Source of the DNA: an uncultured Eubacteriales bacterium
GTDB taxonomy: Bacteria; Bacillota; Clostridia; Christensenellales; CAG-917
Reading direction: 5' to 3'
DNA length: 64,000 nucleotides
Assembly: GCA_900548005.1 (NCBI GenBank)
Contig: URIZ01000010.1
Span: 1 to 64,000 of the forward strand
Made by a program: the position numbers and the translations under genes. The notes beneath the pieces are model-generated. The model was not told where the DNA came from, made no database searches, and saw only the letters and a program-made list of their open reading frames with translations. Shown here piece by piece: positions 58,438-64,000 of this stretch (the first letter of the stretch is position 1; each line of letters opens with the position of its first letter).

Positions 58438-59741
58438 AAATCGGAGCAATATCGCTCGGCTGCGATAAAAACAGAGTGGACACCGAGAAGATGCTTTCGC
58501 GCTTAGTGGACGGCGGACATACGCTTGTGGGCAGTGAAGACGAAGCTGACGTGATCATCGTCAACACTTGCGCGTTTATCGACAAAGCAAAGGAAGAGTC
58601 CATTGACGAGATCTTGAATGCGATTGCCGCAAAACAAGCGGACAAAAAGAAAAAGGTCATCGTCACGGGCTGTCTTGCGCAACGCTATGCCGACACAATA
58701 AAGGACGAATTTCCCGAAGTGGACGCAGTGTTGGGCATCGCCGATTATGACAAAATGCTTGACACCGTCAAGGAAGTGGAAGACGGCGAGAGAGTGTTTT
58801 TGCACGACTGCAAAGACGGTTTCTATTCGGGCAGAGTGCTGACCACTCCATATCACTACGCATATCTAAAAATCGCGGACGGATGCAACAATCATTGCAC
58901 CTATTGCGCGATCCCGTCCATACGCGGCAAATACCGCTCCGAGAAGCTTGAAGACTTGATTTTCGAGGCGCAAAAGCTCTCGGACGACGGCGTGAAAGAG
59001 CTTATTCTCGTGGCGCAGGACGTGACGAGATACGGCACGGATTTTGACGGAAAGCCGCATCTTATCCATTTGCTTGACGAGCTGTCCAAGCTCGATTTTG
59101 AGTGGATTCGCCTTTTGTATCTCTATCCCGAGATGGTGGACGACACGCTCATCGAGTATATGAAAAACAATCCGAAAGTGGTCAAATACGTGGACGTGCC
59201 CCTGCAACATATTGACGATACGGTGCTCAAACGTATGAATCGCCGCACGGACGAGAAGAGCGTCAGAGAGTTGATTGCAAAGCTCAAAGATGCGGGTATG
59301 ACCGTGCGCACCACCTTTATATGCGGTTTCCCGGGCGAAACGAAAGAGCAGTTTGACAAGCTCAAAGAGTTTGTCAAGAGTGCCGAATTCGATTTTGCGG
59401 GATTTTTTGCCTATTCGAGAGAAGAAGGCACTCCTGCCGACAGACTTGACGGACATTTGCCCGAAAGAACAAGGGAAAAACGCGCGGAAGAAGTCAAAAA
59501 ACTTCAAGAAAGAATCATAGAAAAACACAACGCTTCGCTTGTCGGCAAGACGGTGAAGGTGATATATGACGACATCGACTATGACAGACAGGCTTTTGTG
59601 GGCAGAACGCAATCGCAAGCTCCCGACATAGACAACGTCGTGTATTTCACATCCGCCGACGAAGTGAAGATAGGCAATTTCTACGACGTTGAGATTGTAG
59701 GCTCGACAGGCGTGGATTTGGTAGGGAGAGTGAAACAATGA
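58434..59741 (+). CDS. rimO: Ribosomal protein S12 methylthiotransferase RimO
   Basis: 435 residues, MiaB-family radical SAM enzyme that methylthiolates Asp of S12. N-terminal UPF0004 domain with LGCDKNRVDTEKM, VNTCAFI and GCLAQRY (three cluster-binding cysteines), radical SAM C151-x3-C155-x2-C158 (DGCNNHCTYCAIPSIRGKYRS), and a TRAM domain (VIYDDIDYDRQAFVGRTQSQAPDID). The CAIPSIRG and SQAPDID patterns favour RimO over MiaB. Coupled to ftsK and pgsA by 4-base overlaps. Confidence 0.94.
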   Translation: MKIGAISLGCDKNRVDTEKMLSRLVDGGHTLVGSEDEADVIIVNTCAFIDKAKEESIDEILNAIAAKQADKKKKVIVTGCLAQRYADTIKDEFPEVDAVLGIADYDKMLDTVKEVEDGERVFLHDCKDGFYSGRVLTTPYHYAYLKIADGCNNHCTYCAIPSIRGKYRSEKLEDLIFEAQKLSDDGVKELILVAQDVTRYGTDFDGKPHLIHLLDELSKLDFEWIRLLYLYPEMVDDTLIEYMKNNPKVVKYVDVPLQHIDDTVLKRMNRRTDEKSVRELIAKLKDAGMTVRTTFICGFPGETKEQFDKLKEFVKSAEFDFAGFFAYSREEGTPADRLDGHLPERTREKRAEEVKKLQERIIEKHNASLVGKTVKVIYDDIDYDRQAFVGRTQSQAPDIDNVVYFTSADEVKIGNFYDVEIVGSTGVDLVGRVKQ

Positions 59742-60388
59742 AAATCACTTTGGCAACGAAAATCACGATTGCAAGAATAATTCTCATAGTGCCGACGGTG
59801 GCGATGTTCATCGTGGCGGAGCTTGTCACGGGCGTGAGCGGCGCGGCGCATATTGCTATGTTGGCAGTGGCGGCGTTCTTGTTTGCGGTGTGCTGTGCAA
59901 CGGACTTTGTGGACGGACATATCGCAAGAAAGACCAACACAGTGTCCATGCTTGGCAAGTTTTTGGATCCGCTTGCAGACAAAGTGGTCATTGTCGTGAT
60001 GCTCTTTTTGATCGTGCTGTTTCAAGACGGGCTTACGATGGCAGGGGTGTATCCTTACAATGCGCTCGTGATTGCGGTTTTGTCGGGCATTATCTTGTCA
60101 AGAGAGCTTATGATCGGAGTGTTCCGCTCCATTGCGGCAAGTCGCGGTCTTGTGCTTGCGGCGGATATCTACGGCAAAGTGAAGACGGTGCTGCTTGACA
60201 TCGGAGTGACGCTCTTGATGCTTGCGGGCACGCACTACGTCATCGGCTGGATAGGCACGATCGTGTTCTATCTCGGCGCAATCATTGCAGTGTACAGCGG
60301 ATTCAACTACATCGTCAAAAACAAGCAAGTCTTGAAACAAGACGATGAGCCGAGCGCGGACGACAAGAGCAACGAGCAACAAGCATAA
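59738..60388 (+). CDS. pgsA: CDP-diacylglycerol-glycerol-3-phosphate 3-phosphatidyltransferase
   Basis: 216 residues, multi-pass membrane enzyme making phosphatidylglycerol phosphate. CDP-alcohol phosphotransferase motif DFVDGHIARK...GKFLDPLADK (D-G-x2-A-R-x8-G-x3-D-x3-D) and the family N-terminus TLATKITIARIILIVP. The C-terminus is extended by a charged tail. Conserved position before cinA and recA. Confidence 0.95.
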   Translation: MKITLATKITIARIILIVPTVAMFIVAELVTGVSGAAHIAMLAVAAFLFAVCCATDFVDGHIARKTNTVSMLGKFLDPLADKVVIVVMLFLIVLFQDGLTMAGVYPYNALVIAVLSGIILSRELMIGVFRSIAASRGLVLAADIYGKVKTVLLDIGVTLLMLAGTHYVIGWIGTIVFYLGAIIAVYSGFNYIVKNKQVLKQDDEPSADDKSNEQQA

Positions 60389-60401
60389 AGCGAGTGAATG
60401 T

Positions 60402-61103
60402 ATGGCAAACTGCTGCGAGACGATAAAAATATGCGGTCTATCTCACGATGAGATTGCCCGGCGACTCAACAAGTTCGACGGTTTCGGCGTGAGTTTTAAC
60501 GTGAAAGAAGATTGTCTTGACGCCGCTATAATCATGAAGTCGGCGGGGGACAGAACCACGTTCGAGATGGTGAAGAGCAGGGTGTACAATGCCTTTGAAG
60601 AAGAAGTGTACTCGGCAGTTGACGGCGTGCTCGAAGACATCGCGGCGAAGCTTTTGAAAATGAACAATCGCACGCTTGCCGTGGCGGAAAGCCTTACGGG
60701 CGGCGAGATTTGCTCTCGTCTTACGTCAATTGCGGGCATCAGCGCAAACTTTTACGAAGGCATCGTTTGCTACAATCGCGGCTCGAAAACGGACAGGCTC
60801 GGAGTGCCGAAAGCGGTGCTCGGAGAGTACGGAGCGGTGTCGAGAGAAACAGCGTACGCAATGGTGAAAGGTCTTTGCAAAAGACCTGTTGACATCGCGC
60901 TTGCCACCACGGGACTTGCAGGACCGACAGGGGACGAAGGAAAGCCTGTCGGGCTTGTGTATATCGCAGTGGGCGGCGGAGATTTCATCACGGTGTTTGA
61001 AAGGAAGTTCTCTGGCAGTCGCAACGAGATTCGCACTGCCGCGTCCAACGTTGCGTTGTTTTATCTGATAAGATATCTCAAAGGCGATATTTTGAGATTG
61101 TAA
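60402..61103 (+). CDS. CinA-type nicotinamide-nucleotide amidase lacking the MoaB-like domain
   Basis: 233 residues from ATG 60402. Residues about 8-90 match the KH-like middle region of CinA (ICGLSHDEIARRLNKFDGFG...), and about 92-233 the PncC amidase domain: NRTLAVAESLTGGEICSRLT, GISANFYEGIVCYNRGSK, GLAGPTGDEGKPVGLVYIAVG. The N-terminal MoaB-like (COG1058) domain present in full CinA (about 410 residues) is missing, and no remnant of it is visible upstream since pgsA ends at 60388. Probably recycles NMN by deamidation; gene position beside recA is the usual cinA place. Confidence 0.88.
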   Translation: MANCCETIKICGLSHDEIARRLNKFDGFGVSFNVKEDCLDAAIIMKSAGDRTTFEMVKSRVYNAFEEEVYSAVDGVLEDIAAKLLKMNNRTLAVAESLTGGEICSRLTSIAGISANFYEGIVCYNRGSKTDRLGVPKAVLGEYGAVSRETAYAMVKGLCKRPVDIALATTGLAGPTGDEGKPVGLVYIAVGGGDFITVFERKFSGSRNEIRTAASNVALFYLIRYLKGDILRL

Positions 61104-61299
61104 GCGCAAAACAGGCGTTGAACGCTCAAAACGGGCGGATAAAACGCTTGTTTAGAGCAAAATCGCATTGCCGACAAGGATATGAGAAGGCGAAAAATCC
61201 ATTTGTTATGCACCGAAATCGGGACATGCAAACGTATATAATAAACATGTAAAAAAGAGATCGCTCGCTTTGGGCGAACGGATATAAAGGAGAAACACT

Positions 61300-62310
61300 A
61301 TGGCAGACAAAGTTCAAGACAAGTCCACCGACAGAGCGCACAATTTGCAACTGGCTCTCGCCAAAATCGAGAAGGATTTCGGCAAAGGCGCGGTCATGCG
61401 TTTGGGAGAGACGGAAATCCCCAAAGTAGAAGCGATTTCCACCGGCTGTTTGACGCTTGACGTTGCGCTTGGCATCGGCGGTATTCCGCAAGGAAGAATC
61501 ATCGAAATATACGGTCCGGAATCTTCGGGCAAAACCACGGTCGCGCTGCACTGCGTGGCGGAAGTGCAAAAGAAGGGCGGCACTGCGGCGTACGTAGACG
61601 CAGAGCATGCGCTCGATCCCGTCTATGCGTCAAAACTCGGCGTAAATCTCGACGATTTGTACATTTCACAGCCCGACAGCGGCGAGCAAGCTCTCGAAAT
61701 CGTGGAAACGCTCGTCAGAAGCGGCGCAATCGACATCATCGTCATCGACTCTGTTGCGGCTCTCACTCCGCAAGCGGAACTTGACGGCGATATGGGCGAC
61801 AGTCACGTGGGTATGCAAGCGCGTCTTATGTCACAAGCACTGCGCAAGATCACGGCGGCGACTTCCAAGAGCAAATGCACGCTCATTTTCATCAACCAAT
61901 TGCGTGAAAAGATCGGCGTTATGTACGGCAATCCCGAGACCACCACGGGCGGCAAGGCACTCAAATTCTATTCTTCCGTGCGTATAGAAGTCAGAAAAGC
62001 CGACACTATCAAGGACGGCAGCGACATCGTGGGCAACCATGTCAAAGCCAAGATCGTCAAGAACAAAGTTGCGCCGCCTTTCAAGGTTGCGGAGTTCGAC
62101 ATCATGTACGGCACGGGCATTTCCAACATGGGATGCGTGCTCGATCTTGCCGTTGAAAACGGTTTCATCCAAAAGAGCGGCAGCTGGTTCAGCTACAACG
62201 ACGAGAAGATCGGACAGGGCAGAGACAAAGCTATGGATTTCTTGAAGTCGCACCCCGAAGTGTTTGAAGAAGTGGACGCGAAAATCCGCGAAAAATACGA
62301 GATGAACTGA
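61300..62310 (+). CDS. recA: Recombinase RecA
   Basis: 336 residues. Walker A GPESSGKTT (72-80), Walker B LIVIDSVAALTP-like (IIVIDSVAALTP), loop L1 GDSHVGMQARLMSQAL, loop L2 INQLREKIGVMYGNPETTTGGKAL. Ribosome binding site AAAGGAG (61287-61293). A -10-like TATAAT lies at 61237-61242; no convincing LexA box was found in the leader. Confidence 0.97.
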   Translation: MADKVQDKSTDRAHNLQLALAKIEKDFGKGAVMRLGETEIPKVEAISTGCLTLDVALGIGGIPQGRIIEIYGPESSGKTTVALHCVAEVQKKGGTAAYVDAEHALDPVYASKLGVNLDDLYISQPDSGEQALEIVETLVRSGAIDIIVIDSVAALTPQAELDGDMGDSHVGMQARLMSQALRKITAATSKSKCTLIFINQLREKIGVMYGNPETTTGGKALKFYSSVRIEVRKADTIKDGSDIVGNHVKAKIVKNKVAPPFKVAEFDIMYGTGISNMGCVLDLAVENGFIQKSGSWFSYNDEKIGQGRDKAMDFLKSHPEVFEEVDAKIREKYEMN

Positions 62311-62356
62311 CGTATTGCGCTCATCAAGTGTCAATTTTGCAAAAAATCAAAAAAAT

Positions 62357-62390
62357 ATCGCTTTTCGCGTTGCGAAAGGCGATTTTTTTT
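62357..62390 (+). terminator. Terminator of recA
   Basis: ATCGCTTTTCGC (62357-62368) pairs with GCGAAAGGCGAT (62372-62383), followed by eight T residues. Confidence 0.8.
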
Positions 62391-62400
62391 ACAACCACCG

Positions 62401-62429
62401 TTGACGAAACGCTATAAATAGTATATACT
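62401..62429 (+). promoter_or_regulatory. Candidate promoter of rny
   Basis: TTGACG (62401-62406), 17-base spacer, TATACT (62424-62429), leaving a leader of about 150 bases. No gene in 62311-62583. Confidence 0.55.
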
Positions 62430-62583
62430 TTATATCGACAAAACTATATATTGAAATCAATAAGGTTTGGTATAGATAAAGTTAATATTTTTGCATGGGC
62501 GCGCTTTTGCCCGACGGATTTTTTTGGCTAAGCCGTATTTTTGCTTTCAGTTGTGGTTTTGATTATATATATGGAGGTCCATT

Positions 62584-64000
62584 ATGACCGGCAATTTCAA
62601 TTCATTGCTTGCCATTTCGGTGGGTGGCGCGGCAGGTATCGCTGCGGCGGTCGCTCTCATCGTGGGCGCGCTGGTTGGCTGGCTTGTATACAGGCTTTAT
62701 TCTCAAAACAAGATCGGCAATGCAAAGCGCGAAGCGGCAAGAATCATCGAAGAAGCCAATCTCGAGGCGAAGACCATTCGCAAAGACGGCTTGCTCGAAG
62801 CAAAAGAAACTATGAACAAAATGCGCGTCGAGTTTGAAAACGAGACAAAAGAGCGCAAACAGGATTGGCAACGCACCGAAAACCGCTTGGCACAAAAGGA
62901 AGCGGCACTTGACAAGAAGGAAGACGTTCTCGACAAAAAGGACGCAACTCTTGACAAGAAACTCGACGACGTCGAGAAATCTCAAAAACAAATCGAAGAA
63001 ACCAAGGAACGCCTCAAAGGCATCGAAGCGGAACTCAACAATTCGCAAGAAAAGATGCAAAAGGAACTCGAAAGAGTTGCGGGCATGACCAAGGAAGAAG
63101 CGTCGCAAGAACTCAAAGAAGCTTTGCTTGACGGAGTGAAAAAGAGCGCGGCGCAAGACGCGAAAAATCTCATCGCCGAGGCAAAAGACAACGCGGTGAA
63201 GGAAGCGCAAAACATCATCTCTCAAGCAATTCAACGTTGCGCGGCTGATCACGCAACCGAAAACACCGTTTCGGTCGTGGCTCTTCCCAACGACGAGATG
63301 AAGGGCAGAATCATCGGACGTATGGGCAGAAACATACGCGCGTTGGAATCTGCAACGGGCGTCGATCTCATCATCGACGACACCCCGGACGTTATCACGC
63401 TTTCAAGTTTCGATCCCGTCAGAAGAGAAGTGGCAAGACTCACTCTTGAAAAACTCATCACGGACGGACGTATCCACCCCGCTCGCATCGAAGAGATGGT
63501 GGACAAGGTCAGAAAAGAAGTGGAAGCAGGCATCAAAGAGGCCGGCGAAGAAGCGGCGTTTGAAGTGGGCGTTCATGGCTTGCATCCCGAAATCATCAAG
63601 ATTCTCGGCAGACTCAAATACCGCACCAGTTACGGTCAAAACGTGCTCAAACACTCCATCGAAGTTGCGTCTTTGGCATCTGTCATGGCGGCAGAGCTCG
63701 GCGTCGATCCCAAGATCGCAAGAAGAGCGGGCTTGTTGCACGACATAGGCAAGGCCGTTGACCACGAGCTTGAAGGCACGCACATTCAACTCGGTGTGGA
63801 CATCGCAAAGAAGTATAAGGAAAGCCCTGAAGTCATTCACGCAATCGCGGCGCACCACAACGACATCGAGCCGCAAACCATCGCGGCAGTGCTCGTTCAG
63901 GCGGCAGACGCAATTTCAAGCGCAAGACCGGGCGCAAGACGCGAATCCGTCGAAACTTACGTCAAGCGTATCGAAAAGCTCGAAGACATTGCAAAATCCT
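62584..64000 (+). CDS. rny: Ribonuclease Y, 3' end outside window
   Basis: ATG 62584 follows GGAGGT (62573-62578). 472 codons are visible, without the end. One N-terminal membrane helix (about 11-33), a long Lys/Glu-rich coiled coil (about 40-205), a KH domain (VVALPNDEMKGRIIGRMGRN, ALESATGVDLIIDDTP) and the HD domain (LLHDIGKAVDHE; HHNDIEPQT). This is the membrane-bound endonuclease that starts mRNA decay in Firmicutes. It follows recA, as usual. Confidence 0.95.
   Translation, partial: MTGNFNSLLAISVGGAAGIAAAVALIVGALVGWLVYRLYSQNKIGNAKREAARIIEEANLEAKTIRKDGLLEAKETMNKMRVEFENETKERKQDWQRTENRLAQKEAALDKKEDVLDKKDATLDKKLDDVEKSQKQIEETKERLKGIEAELNNSQEKMQKELERVAGMTKEEASQELKEALLDGVKKSAAQDAKNLIAEAKDNAVKEAQNIISQAIQRCAADHATENTVSVVALPNDEMKGRIIGRMGRNIRALESATGVDLIIDDTPDVITLSSFDPVRREVARLTLEKLITDGRIHPARIEEMVDKVRKEVEAGIKEAGEEAAFEVGVHGLHPEIIKILGRLKYRTSYGQNVLKHSIEVASLASVMAAELGVDPKIARRAGLLHDIGKAVDHELEGTHIQLGVDIAKKYKESPEVIHAIAAHHNDIEPQTIAAVLVQAADAISSARPGARRESVETYVKRIEKLEDIAKS

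Noticed and set aside
61104..61299. LexA/SOS box upstream of recA
   Set aside because: Looked for GAAC-N4-GTTC type palindromes in the leader and found only weak partial matches such as GCGTTGAACGC.

Overview
The window looks like a chromosomal segment of a low-to-mid GC Clostridia-type Firmicute, probably an uncultured gut lineage. This is inferred from gene content and order: an arginine-kinase/ClpC pair, RNase Y, a HemZ-type radical SAM protein, a TIGR04086-type membrane protein, and two gene strings typical of Clostridia/Bacilli. The strings are ruvC-ruvA-ruvB-queA-tgt-yajC-secD-secF-recJ-relA-MBL-hemZ and rpsO-pnp-(ylxY)-mlpA-ftsK-rimO-pgsA-cinA-recA-rny. Lipoproteins and surface proteins with InlB-like, BIG2-like and DUF6273-like modules fit the same group. 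No rRNA, CRISPR array or complete prophage was found.

Layout. 1-2.9 kb: the end of a suppressor-of-fused-like gene, then tRNA-Leu, tRNA-Gly and tRNA-Lys(CTT) among duplicated tRNA 3' ends and integrase debris. 3.0-7.5 kb: a regulatory cassette of XRE regulator, 7TM histidine-kinase-like protein, PAS/GHKL histidine kinase, NarL-type response regulator and a lone receiver-like protein. 7.5-14.1 kb: two lipoproteins and a 1181-residue membrane-anchored surface protein sharing a His/Cys module. 14.48-17.15 kb: a very small integrated element (HUH Rep, XRE repressor, tyrosine integrase) in tRNA-Lys(TTT), bounded by 25-bp direct repeats. 17.2-17.9 kb: four more tRNAs (Gln, His, Arg, Gly). 18.0-22.6 kb: a minus-strand block with a YfcE-type phosphoesterase, an XTP pyrophosphatase, a Na/Pi cotransporter and DNA polymerase IV. 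22.7-33.7 kb: galE, galU, a fused mcsA-mcsB, clpC, a short hpf, a sugar isomerase, pgi, a degenerate ABC ATPase, ruvC and ruvA. 34-48.7 kb: ruvB through hemZ. 48.8-64 kb: rpsO through rny, which runs off the end of the window.

How the genes work together. The core genes cover Holliday-junction processing and recombination (RuvABC, RecJ, RecA), queuosine modification (QueA, Tgt), protein export (YajC, SecDF), the stringent response (RelA), ribosome and RNA metabolism (S15, PNPase, RNase Y, RimO, HPF), chromosome segregation (FtsK) and phosphoarginine-directed proteolysis (McsAB, ClpC). The accessory signals are mostly non-coding. They are duplicated tRNA 3' ends at four tRNA loci, a 300-bp intergenic repeat with covarying stems in three copies, and a second repeat family in which a variable hairpin sits between constant flanks (four copies and one remnant). 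These repeats and the tiny tRNA-integrated rolling-circle element are the best candidates for something undescribed.
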